Position numbers and translations under genes: made by a program
Notes under the pieces: generated by a model
Database searches by the model: none
What the model saw: only the letters and a program-made list of their open reading frames with translations
Told to the model about the DNA's origin: nothing
Shown: piece by piece, positions 32,083 through 44,722 of the stretch
How positions within the stretch are numbered: position 1 is the first letter of the stretch
How the letters are laid out: each line of letters starts with the position of its first letter
Assembly (NCBI RefSeq): GCF_905147365.1
Contig: NC_056416.1
Span: 888,001 to 952,000, forward strand
DNA: 64,000 bases
Source of the DNA: Aricia agestis
Lineage: Eukaryota > Arthropoda > Insecta > Lepidoptera > Lycaenidae
Direction of reading: 5' to 3'

Positions 32083-32875
32083 TAAGCCTGTAAGGGTGGC
32101 ATTATATTTATTGAGGTGCACCGTGCCATGTTCAGTTGCAGTCTGAGGGCATATTCAAAAAAGGGGAATATACCATCAATGAACATTTTCTACTTCACCA
32201 CAATGACCTTGACATGGGAGCGAAGATACGTAATAGCTGTCATACTAAATGACGCCATCGCCAGCATTAGTTATAATTTCGGCCTTATAGTTGGGGAGGG
32301 GAAGAGGGGATTTCGGGAGAAGCTCGTGTCATATTAAGCTTGTATAGGCTTCCGACATATTGTGTCTAGTTATCATGGTATAGAAATCACATTTCTTACG
32401 TGGTGGGTTAAATTTTTTTTAAATATTGAAATGTCATCGGATATGTCAGATTTAGATAGGGGATGTTTAGTATACCCCAAAGAAGCTTCCATATAAAGCA
32501 CTGACGATTCAAAGGTCAGGTAAGCCTGTAGGGACATTTTAAAATATAAATAACCCTCCTGGCAGTCGGGTAAAAAATAAAGCTTCATATTTTCTTAACT
32601 AAGCTTCGCAATTATTTTATTTTGCACTAAACTAAATCATTTAGTCCTTGTTGTCTAAAATATATTTATAATTTACCTAAATAAGTAATTTTCTGAATAT
32701 ATATTTTTTTTTTAAACAAAATGGTTGCAGTTTCTGAACCCACCGCTAAAATAAAAAACGCTCTTATTATTTTTTTATCAGCTTTATCTAATGTAAAAAA
32801 CCTACTAAGTCTCCATGACGCTCGAGTGACTACACAAATAGCACCCTTCCCTACCCTACTATTATCACATTATGT
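32083..32875. other. Unique AT-rich DNA
   Basis: No gene, RNA or repeat recognised. Short open frames are AT-driven. Confidence 0.4.
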
Positions 32876-33700
32876 AAAAACCGGCCAAGTGCGAGTTGGA
32901 CTCGCCCATGAAGGGTTCCGCAGCAACAATAAGTTTTATTTTTTATGAAATTAAATGGTTTTTGATTTATTTTTACGTTTCACTTGATTTAATGAAAGTT
33001 AATTTAAGGTTTACCATTTATTACGTATAAAAAAAAACTACTTGCTAGATCTCGTTCAAACCAATTTTCGTTGGTAGTTTTTATAGTAATGTATTATCAT
33101 ATATTTTTTTTAGAATTATCTTGCCCCTACTTTAGAAGTTAGAGGGGGGACACACATTTTACCACTTTGAAAGAGTCTCTCTCGCAAACTATTCAGGTTA
33201 GAAAAACATTATATAAGAAACTTTAATATGATTTTAAAGACCTATCCATAGATGGGGTATCTACATATACTTAGGTTAGATGAAAAAAATTTTTTTTTGC
33301 TGGTTTAAGGTTTACCATTTATAACGTATAAAAAAACCACTTGCTAGATATCGTCCAAAGATACATTTTACCACTTTGGAAGAGTCTCTCTCGCAAACTG
33401 TTCAGGTTAGACCTAGAGACCTATCCATAGATACCCCACACGTATAGGTTAGATGAAAAATTTTTTTTTTGTTTCAGTTGTGCCTATGGGGACCCCTAAA
33501 TTTTTTTTATATTTTTTCCATTTTTGTATCAAAATCTTAATGCAGTTTACAGACTACATCTACTTGCCAATTTTCAATAGTATAGCTCTTATAGTTTCGG
33601 AGAAAAGTGGCTGTGACATACGGACGGACAGACAGACAGACAGACATGACGAATCTATAAGGGTTCCGTTTTTTGCTATTTGGCTACGGAACCCTAAAAA
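32876..33700 (+). mobile_element. Unclassified interspersed repeat, long copy with internal duplication
   Basis: Bounded by CCGGCCAAGTGCGAGTTGGA at the left and TTGGCTACGGAACCCTAAAA at the right, with a (GACAGACAGACA) tract before the right end. Inside, AAGGTTTACCATTTAT (33007), GAGTCTCTCTCGCAAACT (33172) and ACCTATCCATAGAT (33240) recur in the same order at 33308, 33383 and 33420, so about 300 bp has been duplicated and the second copy shortened. No coding capacity. Confidence 0.65.
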
Positions 33701-33734
33701 TGAATGAAATGACATTGACAAGAGAGCGCGGATG

Positions 33735-33805
33735 TAAAATCCTTATTCTTCTTATTTCTTACAAAGTGTCATACTTTGTAAGAAATAAGAAGAATAAGGA
33801 TTTTA
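33735..33805. repeat. Perfect hairpin, 33-bp arms
   Basis: Arms 33735-33767 and 33773-33805 are exact reverse complements around the five-base loop GTCAT. The arm begins TAAAATCCTTATTCTTCTTA. This could be a recent fold-back rearrangement or a small non-coding hairpin. Confidence 0.92.
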
Positions 33806-34199
33806 TCGAAAACGGTCGTGTAAAACATAATTGTTAATTAATAAAAGTGGAAAAAGTGCATGAAAAGTGTATAATATTATTACTGTGAAATAAGAAGTTT
33901 GTTCTAATTTGGCCACGCGTCAAAATATCCTTGCAGATCTGTAATTCTATATTTTTAGGCCAATTGGCTAATTCTCCCTTAAATTGATAGTGCAAGGTGT
34001 CACGCTGATGATGATGATTTGTCGGGTTAATATGCGCGCTGCAGTGTCTATTCCGGTGCGATAATAATAAGAAACCTGTCCGTCCGTCCGCCTGAAGACT
34101 TCCCGACGGCTCGCGCAGGTGGGGCGGAGCGGTGGGCCGAGGACATGCTGACCGGCGGACCGGAGGGCGGGCGGCAGGAGAAAAATTATTATAAAGAAA
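33806..34199. other. Unique DNA with GC-rich patch
   Basis: A GC-rich, purine-biased stretch at about 34075-34185 contains GTCCGTCCGTCCG and CGGAGGGCGGGCGG words. No gene recognised. Confidence 0.4.
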
Positions 34200-34246
34200 A
34201 AGGAAATTTCATAGAGAATCTGTCGCATTCTCTATGAAATTTCCTT
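34200..34246. repeat. Perfect hairpin, 20-bp arms
   Basis: AAGGAAATTTCATAGAGAAT (34200-34219) pairs exactly with ATTCTCTATGAAATTTCCTT (34227-34246) across a seven-base loop. It lies 400 bp from another perfect hairpin. No element ends are evident. Confidence 0.9.
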
Positions 34247-37200
34247 CTTTTATGAGCTTTTTGGAAGAACCAACAAAAACTACCCTATTTATTTCCCTAT
34301 TACGAATTATCGTTATAGCCGTTAGGCTGGCATTGTCTAATAGGACGGAAGTATGTGACTTAGGAACCGCCTGCAAGCGACAGCAGTGGGACACTATAGG
34401 CTAATAAAAAATATACGTTCCTAATGTTGAATGCTCTGACTTATTTCCCGCTACCCGCTCCTCCTCTGAGCGTGTTCGGCCGCGCTCCAGTAACGCATAT
34501 CCGCGCTGTCGTCTCATATCAAACTGCACTAGCGTCTGCGCGTGATTGATATGATACACTATACTTGCCACTTGCTAGTTATATTATTATGAATTGCAAT
34601 GCACATTATACATCGCAACTTATGCTTGCCTAGTACTCAGTTTATTCGAGGGTGTATTTGAGTTTTCACAGCAGTTTGCATTTCATCAGATGGTATGGTA
34701 TAAAGGTCTATAAAAGGTACATTTTTTTCGCGCTATAAACTGACGTCCACGCGGATGGAGTCGCAGGCAAAAGTTTGGTATTTAAAACTATTGCACAAGG
34801 AAGGTCAGCAAAAATATGGCTAAAATCACGCGTCAACTTAACGTACAGATTTGTGTCTCTACCTTTGTTTTATATTACTTATATCATAAATCATAACACC
34901 TCTAAGGACAACACGATGTGACGTGTGTTACATAGGATGTGGTACTACACTATAATATATATTCTGTGGGACTACTAATATGTATTCAGTGGTGGAGGTA
35001 AACAAAAAACTGCACGCGTCAGCGGTATACGGGCTAAGGGTACACCAATGCACTTTCATTAGATTGTATAAATACTAATTCTAGCCTAAAGTGTAACTAA
35101 TTGCCAATAATAATTTAAGAACTTATTATGTTTAAAATCCAATTTGTTGAACCATGTCGTTGTGGTCACTTTTCGTTAATTATAAATATGAACATAATTA
35201 TTTGGAGACGTCCTATAACCTATTGCATACACTAGCCAGCCTTAGTCAAGTGCCAACTCAATCGAGTTTGTAAGTAATATGGCGAAGGTGCCAGTAGACT
35301 TATGTTTAGCGATGATGATGAATGCAGCATAGAATTATGCTCGCCGAGAGCGCCGGCACCGAACCCGCGCCCCGGGCACAGCCTGATTGATGGGATCGCG
35401 AACACTAATTATATGGTGCGATTATAACGTGCATATGAGGTGTGTTCATCATCAGCAAGGCTGACAATCAAATCTTAATAACCCTGCATCCACTCAAAGT
35501 ATATAGCCATGCCTTCGGAGTTCTGGTGCAGTCGGATTAAAACATGAAATGACTATTGGTACATTTCGACAATTATATCTTGAATGAACCCACAGGTCCA
35601 GGGTACGCCTACTGCCTAGATATATTATAATACACAGAGTAGGTATTTGACAAAAATGCTGCGCAAATATTTTCTAATCAGTTCGTTCTCTAGACTTAAC
35701 TTAAAAGCCTATCATCGAATAAATAATAATACATTAAAGTACTTCAATTACTCAGCGAAAATAACATGTCTCACAAAATCGAGGTCATCGTACTCAAATA
35801 TGCACAAGTGACACGTCGCCAGATCCATCATGGCGGCCTGTCAATCGGCGGCATAATTTAATTGGTGACGTCACTCCGTCTGCCGGCACCAGGAGCGTGG
35901 GCTGAATCACTTAGCGATCGAAATCTTCTGGTAACTTCTTGAGATTTCTAGAATTTTTACATTCTGAGAGGGAAAGGCCTACATTGTTGGATACCAAATT
36001 ACTAAGTATTGATAAAGACCTGCAAACTGAACACTGTGCAAATGCGAGCCAAAAGATATACTGTTAGTTTTAAAGACAAAATGACATATTCCGTTTGTCG
36101 AACTGCACTATAACTTTGTCTATTCTTCCTAAGAAAAACCTATCTACACTAGACATGCTAGCCGTGCTACAAAACACTGCCTAACAGTAAAACAACTATA
36201 TCCCCAGTTCCACATCTGAAGGAAATAAAAGTCGAAATTAAACCGAAACTATCTTATGCAAATGACCATTAATGTCACAGAAAAACTATCACCGAGATTA
36301 GACTTCCGGCGGTATATCTTGCCGCTTCGCTGACGAAGAAAATGGCAGACCCAGCCAGACTCGGCACACTCGAGGTCCCCCCCGGGAGCCATAACGATGA
36401 GCGCTAAAGAACTGCACTCATTTACATATGCACTTGAGCGAGGCTCCGCTTCGGCTGTATTGATCCTAGATTCGATTATTACAATCTTAGGGAGGGTTTT
36501 CTTAAGAATGTATGTGTCCGTTAACAGGCCTATTGATTCTTAAGAAGTTATGGATTCCAAACGTGCAATAATGTTTGACACTGAAGTGAAAGTTGCGACT
36601 AATATGATTTTCTTTATGGTTCCCAAAACATATCTCAAACATGACTAGGTCTCAAAAAAGTGAAGCTTAACTCTTTAACAACATAAAAAAACCAGCAAAA
36701 ACTCCTCATTAAAATCAATTATTCCGTAAGCACCCATCAAATAAGGCGCAATCAATTTGACAGATTGAAATGCGCCATTAAGGCCGTGTTGAGTGATCGG
36801 GAGTCCGCGGTGAATAATATGATAATTGTGGGATATCTCAATATCTACCGCCGCTAATGCTCCACAAACACCCATCAATCATCACCAAAAAACTGATCGG
36901 GGCACCGTGTGGATAAGACAGATTTTAGTAGTTGATGTCTGCCTGAGTCTGGATAGGTGGTGATTTGTTGTAAAGGTAGATGAAATATGTGATCACAAAT
37001 CAGAGAGTTAAACTAAATTGAATAGTTGTTATGTTTCACATTTCCACAAATATCGACAGGTCTGATTTATATAATTTATTGTGATAATCATGATGAATTT
37101 TAAATCACATAATATCACGATTCACGCATGCTTGATTTATATTCAGAAACAGTTATAATAAATGTCCATTATATTTAATTCTAAACAGCCATATCCACAT

Positions 37201-39099
37201 AATCTCGACGACAAAAAGCGAAGATCCAGTCGTCGAGATGCGCGTACGGTGTTTATTTTGGTCCCTCGTCAGTCGCGCACCGATCACCGGTCGTCATCGG
37301 TCAGGTGGCTGACAGCGCCCGATGACATGCACTTTTCACAACCACTGACAAATGAAGGAGTTCATCTTATTAGGGCTTCGCTGAGCCCAGCTTTTGTGGG
37401 ATAACGGTTTTACAGGAACTTTAATTGTAAAAACAGGAAAGAAACGATAAGTCAACGCATAGTAATCAGTAACCGACTTCAAATTCCCAAGTGAAAATAC
37501 CAAAAATAAAGTGCCTCCTCTAAGCAGAGTAGATATTGAAGCAAGGTCACTCGTAATCCGTCGTTTTAATAAAACTCATGCTGCAGCGAAACTAATGAAC
37601 ACCCGGTCATGCGACAACTTTCCGAACTCGACCCAACTAACCCCTATCGCATTTCTATAAGGTTCTCTTTCGTTTAGCCAGGGAATCTCTGGCGTGGTCC
37701 AGTCGAGATGTCAATAAAGATTAAGAGGATCCACAGCATCAGGTTACGGACGGACGGATCCGGCGGTGACGGGTGATTGACGCCGGGATCCTTTTGGATC
37801 GCTCGTCAGAGACACGACAGGGCTTAAGGCTTGTTTTTATTTCGCGGTAAATATGACAGATAAAATGTATATGTTGTGGTTTCTTTTGCTGAACCTGTTC
37901 GCGGTTGTAATCGACGTAGGGTGCAAGTATAACGTTTGGTTGACAATTTCAATGTGTGTTTTCATCGTCAATTTATCTATATACTTTGTTATAATTGATG
38001 CAGCTTAATAGGCATTATTTGGGTCTCATGTTTACCGAGATCATTGTTACAAAATATTGTCCAAAACGCAGTTCCCGTGAAGGTACAAAAAGTTATCTCC
38101 AAAAAACGTTTCCTAAAAAATACACAACGTCTCAACCCTAAAGCGTCGTGAGACAGGTTAAATTTGTGTTGGAGATTCTTGGCACGCGCGGGGACCACCT
38201 AGGTTTGTCACTCATTGACAATTGACAAGTGGCATTTAGTCTCACGCAAATAGGTCGTGACTCAACGACCATTGACGGCGACATTCGATCCGCTCACCAA
38301 TCACTATTGTTTTGGATCTGACAAAACATGTGAATGTATTACTCGAAGTGCAACCTCAAAACCTTCGAAACCGTTTATCGCGTGTTCTATAATCACGCTA
38401 TCCTCCTTTATTTCAAGCATCTGATTTCTTAAAGCCTAAAATTTTAAGAGAAGTTAATCATAAAAATCCGTTTCCTTAAACCTTATCCTCGCCATGTTGA
38501 ATTCTAAAACATAAAACTTGCACAGGAGTGATAGAAATCACGAGGTATACAATTATGAGGTTGCAAAAGCAACGTTCAATTTATACCGCTTCAGCCCGCG
38601 TCAGATCTGCAACGCGCATAATACAGGTGTCAAGACGTCGCTCAACCCTCAATCTTCGTCCCCTTTGTGTGGTCTGTTCGTAGAACCTGGCAGGCTGACG
38701 GACCTGACACCCAACACCGGCCATTCCAGACTGCTCCGCGTTATAAAGTTTAGATATACAATGTGCTAACTTTTGAGGATATTGTGGGTAACATTTGAAG
38801 TTTTAAACACATTTTTTTATCATTACAGCTTTGGGTCATTACGGGAAAACAACAAAAAATCATATTTAAATCTTCTAAAATGTAAGAATTTTGGTCGTTT
38901 CCAAAAGATTCCAAAAATAGTCTGTTATTGGTAAATTGAATCTCAAAAGCTTAGATAAGATAATAAAGCTATAATAGAGCTGATGATGATAAGTTTGCAA
39001 AGGTCAATGTGTAAATGTGATGAAAGTTGCATTGGGGTTAACAAGATCCCAAAACCATATGATTTAGATTACCACCAGCCGAATAACATCGGTATCAGA
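34247..39099. other. Mostly unique non-coding DNA
   Basis: No supported gene in about 4.8 kb. A Helitron 3' relic (CGCGCTATAAACTGACGTCC, then CGCGGATGGAGTCGCAGGC) lies at about 34730-34770. GC-richer patches occur at 35335-35400, 36300-36400 and 37730-37800. Small open frames lack domains and splice-supported context. Confidence 0.45.
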
Positions 39100-40080
39100 G
39101 GATCAAATCAGTTTGCATATTGAACACGCCGGAAAAGAAATTCTCATCGACATTTCGTATGCGCGCTTCTATATCTCCTAGAGGAAAAACAAAAATATTT
39201 TATTGACCATTTTAATATAGAGTGTGGCGCGCCGAGAATCTTACAAAAATTTGGAAACACTCCGCATCCTCCGTCGCCTGGATCGGAAGAAAATATTTAA
39301 TTTCGTGGGGCCGAAGCGACGCTTAGCGAAAATGAATGACATCGTATCGGTCGTTTATTTGCAATACATGATGCAATAAAGCCGATGGCATATCCTCCCC
39401 CGGCCGACGGCATACCCTCCCCAGATATAGGATCGGCATTAACCGGTCAGCCGAGCACAAAGCCGGGCCAATCAGCGGGACGATTCTTTCTGGCTTCACG
39501 TATTTACGTCACATTTCTTCGATTTTCGCGGCACGTTCGAGACGTAATAAGCGGACGGCCGTCCCCCGTCCGTCACCGGGCCCCCCGGGTGTGGGGGGGT
39601 GGGGGGTCGGCGGAGTTAATGAAGTTTTCTCCGCGATTCCCACAGGTCGTCATGTGGACGGAGTTTGCGGCACATATTGTGCACGTCGCCAGATATTGGC
39701 CGGATGAAAATGTTTTAATAAGCGCATCCCGGCCGTCGCTCGCTCTTATTAATGTCTATTGTTTGGACTTTTGTTATTGCGCTGACGTTCGGCGAGTGGC
39801 GACGCCGCTTGGCCGTTATTGACCGGCCGGCGCTGAAATGTCTCAATGCCGTCGTTACGCCTCTCGCCACACCGTTTCGCTTATATTAAAAATGTTATCA
39901 TCGTGACGCTACTGATTCCGTGTCGTTTTATCTGTCTGCTGGCGGGGCACCGCAATAAAACGGTCGGTCGATATGACTAGGCTAGTCGGTGGTCACTTCA
40001 ATTCCTCCATCACTCGACCGAGAGCATCCGAACGAGTGGGTGGTACGAACCGTGTGTGCGCTGACTGCGCTATTTATTCT
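39100..40080. promoter_or_regulatory. Candidate cis-regulatory island
   Basis: CpG-rich DNA without recognised repeats that mixes GC blocks with ATTAATGTCTATTGTTTGG, GCAATAAAACGG, GATGCAATAAAGCC and GCCGTTATTGACC words, reminiscent of Hox/Abd-B, Sox and forkhead sites. A 145-codon plus-strand open frame (39385-39822) runs through it but has no domain and its Pro/Gly bias follows base composition. Confidence 0.3.
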
Positions 40081-41449
40081 AAACTGCATGCAATTTCAAC
40101 TCATGCCCGTCCCCGTCTGGTTCCAATTGCATGTCCAAATTAACAAACTTTCCAAATCCGTCCCCTCCCGAACTTTCTATTCAACGTTGTTTATGTTTTT
40201 GCGAATTACAATTTATTACGGGTTTAGTATCGTCTAATCTGTTTGTCTGATTAATTAATTGTTATACATGATGTCTACTAATTATTAGGAAATCAAACTT
40301 TAATGTCTCTTACATGTTCCAGTCAAATTATGTTTCCAGATATTTTTCATAACAAAGGGAGCAATCGAACTATTTATTCTGCAGTATTACAACTAATCCT
40401 GAAAGTCATTACCGGGGGACCATAACCGTAAGAGCAACCAGCGGGCGACTCGATAAAGCTGTATTGAACGTGAATAGTGCATTAATGACATTTTTCACAT
40501 GTTCCTCACACACGGTCAGGTGGGGGCCGGATGTGGGGGTGGGGATGGGGGTGGGGAGTGGGGAGGTGGGGGCGCGGACGTCTCGCGTCAATCAGTTCGG
40601 GCAGACGTGAGGGGAATGGCTAAGACGTTATGCTGTCGATTACTCGTCTCCCGTTGCTTGGACATCAGTTTATACTTTATATAACTGTAGTTTACACTTT
40701 ATATCATTGTGAGTAGTTTGTTGGTATATTATTATAGATTATATAATAAAGTGAAAATAATTGAGCCTTATTTGCTAACAACAGGCTTAGTATGACCTAG
40801 TTTTTATTTTTAAGGTTCTTAAAAGACAACAGACAGAGACCTGTCTTTACCCTTTGGGTAGGAAACCTATAAATGAGTACCTATTCAAAAATCAAAATAA
40901 AGCTCAATCTATAACTGTTAAAGCCATCGACATGGTGTCAAAGATCGGAAGGCGAACTAAAACACTGCAAAAAATGTCCAACAACTTGAAAAATTGGTCG
41001 AAAAAACTTTTAAAACAAATTGAGAATGCACATTTGAGTTGTCTTGTTAAAAGGTTTCCGGTTTGTAAAAACGCTCCGACACTTGAAAATTCACTCGAAT
41101 AAAAACTTCCAATTCGATTTCGCATAAAAAGGTTCGCGATCTCTGATCACCGGAGACCGGTGAGTGAGTGAGTGAGTGAATGAGTGAATGGCTGAATGAG
41201 TGAGCCGCGGGACACCAGTTGATCGGCGTGATGCGCCCTGTCCGTCAAACGCGCAGCTAACGAGAATGGACAGAGCTTTTTTTAACCGAAATCGGTCTTT
41301 CTGTTTCCTTTTAAGTTACTGCGATATTACTTATTCCTATAATTTAATATATATATTATTATAAAAATAACACAGGATTAACAGCTCAGTGTGAACTAAA
41401 CCTCTAAAATCGCGTTGGTAGTTCATCACTCAAAAGCTTCCACAAAAAA
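40081..41449. other. Unique DNA with a strong G-rich tract
   Basis: At 40521-40575 the plus strand has six runs of four or five G (for example GTGGGGGTGGGGATGGGGGT), a strong G-quadruplex pattern. A (GAGT)n microsatellite follows at about 41160-41210. No gene recognised. Confidence 0.55.
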
Positions 41450-42440
41450 ATCTAAACAATGGCAAATGATGGATGCCGCCCAAAAACGTATCATTCAGCT
41501 GCAACTTTATTTCCACGACTGTATTTTAAATCGGGCCGCGAGCGGATTAGTTTTTTTGACAAGACACTAAATTTTGCTTTGGCGCGACGCGTGCAAAATA
41601 AAATTTGTCGATACACGGAATTTATTCAGTATCGGTGCAGTGAGCGAATGTCACGAACGGTGGGACTTTTTGCGTCCGCTATCGAACGCATTAAAACACG
41701 GTGGAGTAAATCAAACGGTCGTAAACGCCGGGGAAGCCGACTCCATAGCGGCTGATTTATCGGGCGGGCCGGGACGTCACGGTTTTTCCCGGAGCCGGCG
41801 GCCGGCGTCAGAATTTGTGAATGATTTTTCATCCTCCCGCACCGCGGCCATTTGTCAGAGCGGAACGAGATGCATGTACGCGCTGTTGTCGCTGTTTTTT
41901 GGCGTTTTTTCGGCTTTTTAGGCTTTTACGCGGGCCCATTGACACGTGAAAGTGTGTTAGCGTCGGGCCGGTTTACAAACACCGCGTTTTTCACGTCGCT
42001 TTTAATTTCTCGCGTCGGGTTTAATGGCGCTTTGAACGATTGCTCATCGTTAATCCGCTCTTTTTCATTTCTATCGTTTATTGATTTGTCTTTCCCGTGA
42101 TTGCCTCGTCCGGCTATTGAACCGGGATTAATCTTGTTTATTCTTCTCGGTCATGACTCTAATTCCTTGCCAGGGACCTCGGGTCAAGACGAAGAACCAA
42201 CATAAGCCAGGTACTTCTGAGGTTTATGTAGATTCTCTTCCAACAGCTATTGCCAGATTTTTTCTTGCTCTTTTCCTCCCTCACTTTATATTTAACACTC
42301 ACTGTAATATTTCGTGTAGTGTGCATGACACAACGTTTTTCATGGCTGACCGCGACGTACGAGCTGGCGTTCGCCTGATTGAAGTGTTCCCGCAAAAATA
42401 GCGGCCAACAGCGCGCGGCCAAACCGCACGCGCGAGTTAC
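41450..42440. promoter_or_regulatory. Candidate cis-regulatory island
   Basis: Repeat-free, CpG-rich block. Overlapping open frames of 60-115 codons occur in several frames on both strands, which points to stop-poor composition rather than a protein. Words include GGGTTTAATGGCG, TTTATTGATTTG and CGTTAATCCGC (a Bicoid/Otx-like TAATCC). Regulatory role is an inference. Confidence 0.3.
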
Positions 42441-43304
42441 GGCCGTCGCTGTGTCGAATTAAAAATGTCAGACAACGCCAATTACGTATACATGTGTTGG
42501 AGTCTGGAGGAGTTGCAAGTGCCGTACTGGTCTTATGTCAACCCCAGACTCGTTTTCTAAAGCCTTAAAGGCTTTAGTAACACTGAGGCTCAGAACTATA
42601 AACTCTACATCTTCTGAGGTCAGAGCTACCATATGTGCAATGAGTGCAATGCACATGGGCGCCATCCTCTAGGGGCGCCAAATCAATATCTTTAGGGGCG
42701 CCAAAACCAAGGACCCAAAAAATTTGTCTAAAGGAGCGCCAAAATCCATTTTTTGCACACGGCGCCAGTAGTCCTTACGGAGGCCCTGTCTGCGGTTCTG
42801 CTAAAACCATACTTAAGCAGACCTATTCGTGTCAAAGTCTCAGGATCAAAGTGTAACAAAACACTCTAAAACGGAGCTACCAAAAATGCTTTGGAGACCG
42901 CAACGAATATCAACCTTCGCGCGAAAAACATACGGCACAAACATTAGGCGCGCAAAAATCACCGCCGGCCCGTTAACAGTGTTAATAATGGGCTCCTTAC
43001 CCCCCAACACCCCCGGCACCTCCAACACCCCCCGGCGGTCCCTCGCCAGCCTTATCTGCAGTATTAACCCATAAAACATTATAATTTACAGCGTTACGTC
43101 GCCGCGCTATGACGCTGCGCAGTCGGTGGCCAGCGCCTCTCAACATGCTGTAATTAATTCCAAAGTATCACGTCAAAACTTAATAAAGTCTAGAATTGGT
43201 GGAACCGCCATTTTAGTGTCGCATTTTATGACTATTCGGACGTCCTTTAAAGTAAGATGTTATTTTCGTGCGCTTGAAAAAAATCAAGCTGATACCATAG
43301 TTAC
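42441..43304. other. Non-coding DNA with repeated GGCGCCAAA words
   Basis: Between 42660 and 42745 AGGGGCGCCAAA occurs twice and GGAGCGCCAAAA once. In reverse complement these are TTTGGCGCC, an E2F-like site. The segment may instead be part of a transposon. A C-rich tract (CCCCCCAACACCCCCGGCAC) lies at about 43000-43040. Confidence 0.45.
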
Positions 43305-43656
43305 GTGGGAGAGCCATGCTTCGGCACGAATGGCCCGCTTTGACCGGAGAAATACCACGTTCTCACAGAAAACCGGCGTGAAACAGCGCTTGCGCTGTGT
43401 TTCGCCGAGTGAGTGAGTTTACCGGAGGCCCAATCCCCTGCCCTATTCCCTTCCCTATCCTCCCCTATTCCCTTCCCATCCCTACCCTCCCCTATTCCCT
43501 CCCCATCCCTACCCTCCCCTATTACCCTATTCCCTCTTAATAGGCCGGCAACGCACCTGTAGCTCTTCTGATGCTGCGAGTGTCCATGGGCGACGAAAGT
43601 TGCTTTCCATCAGGTGACCCGTTTGCTCGTTTGCCCCCTTATGACATAAAAAAAAA
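43305..43656 (+). mobile_element. SINE-like element (Metulj-like), copy 2
   Basis: Plus-strand copy from GTGGGAGAGCCATGCTTCGG to a poly(A) of about nine. It has the longest C-rich middle of the four copies, with several CCCTCCCCTATTCCC units (about 43432-43530). A short direct repeat ATAGTT lies just before the copy and after its tail, which may be a target duplication. Confidence 0.8.
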
Positions 43657-44722
43657 TAGTTTCGACTTTCGACAAAGTATATTTGTGTGTCCCTTAAATA
43701 AAATGGTAACGCTCTTGACATCTACCTACACATAACACAGGTAATATCTACGAATTTATTACTCGCTTTCGTGGCTAAACGCTCTTTCAACAACATAAAC
43801 TCGGGGCACCATTAAAAACCGATGCCCCGCTTAACTGACAAAATTCTTAGCGCAAAAACAAACAAGCATCAAATTTTAATTAATTTACAAAACAATGTCG
43901 TAAAGTTTGAAAACCGCTGGCGGGAGATACTTAAAAATAACGAGATTCCAGCAAATATTGTAATAGCGGGCGCGTTTGTCGACTGTCGATAACGCGTGTC
44001 GATACACAACCCTACAGTATTAACGTCGATGTGGCGCAACCCTAAAATTAGTGTTGTATCTAATTCGCGGTGCGGTCATTAAACGTATTTACAACGTAAC
44101 CCTTTACTGCGCGCGGAGGGTTTATGACCCCCCCTAAAAATAATAGCCGGCGTTTAAGTGTTAAGTTTGTAGTTTTGAGGGCTACTGAAAAAAAATTTAG
44201 GTTATTTTGTTGATAGTTGGTTGCATTTATTTAAATTTTTTTTATTGTAAAAAAGTTCAGCTCACAAACACACTAAGTTAAGGATTATAGTGAATCTTCA
44301 TTTTAAAAATGAATCTAGTTCAATTCCAATCTTATTCTAATCACATATGTATTAGTTATTACTTATTTACCTCCATTATCAGTGGCGGATTATTCCGACC
44401 CAATAAGAAGGCAAATAGATGATGATAATAAACAGGTAAATAGACCTTACCCCATTGGCAATAAAGAGCATAATGGCTTATCCCATTGTTTGGACATCAT
44501 AGTGTTAACATGTCTTAAATCGCGCGTTTTATGTGCCGCGTCTTACAGAATGGGGTGTGTGGGATAAAACATAAAAGGTAGCGGTAAAAACATACGTGAG
44601 TGGCAGTAATGTATGATTTCGTATTCTAAAAATATTATGATAAGTCTTTACTAAAATAATTGTTATGTTCACACTGCACCATGGAACGACGCAATATATT
44701 GCAGCAGCCGGCACATACACAA
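43657..44722. other. Unique AT-rich DNA
   Basis: No gene, RNA or repeat recognised in about 1 kb. Confidence 0.4.

Noticed and set aside
39385..39822. 145-codon plus-strand open frame
   Set aside because: Lies in CpG-rich DNA where stops are rare; Pro/Gly-biased translation without a domain.
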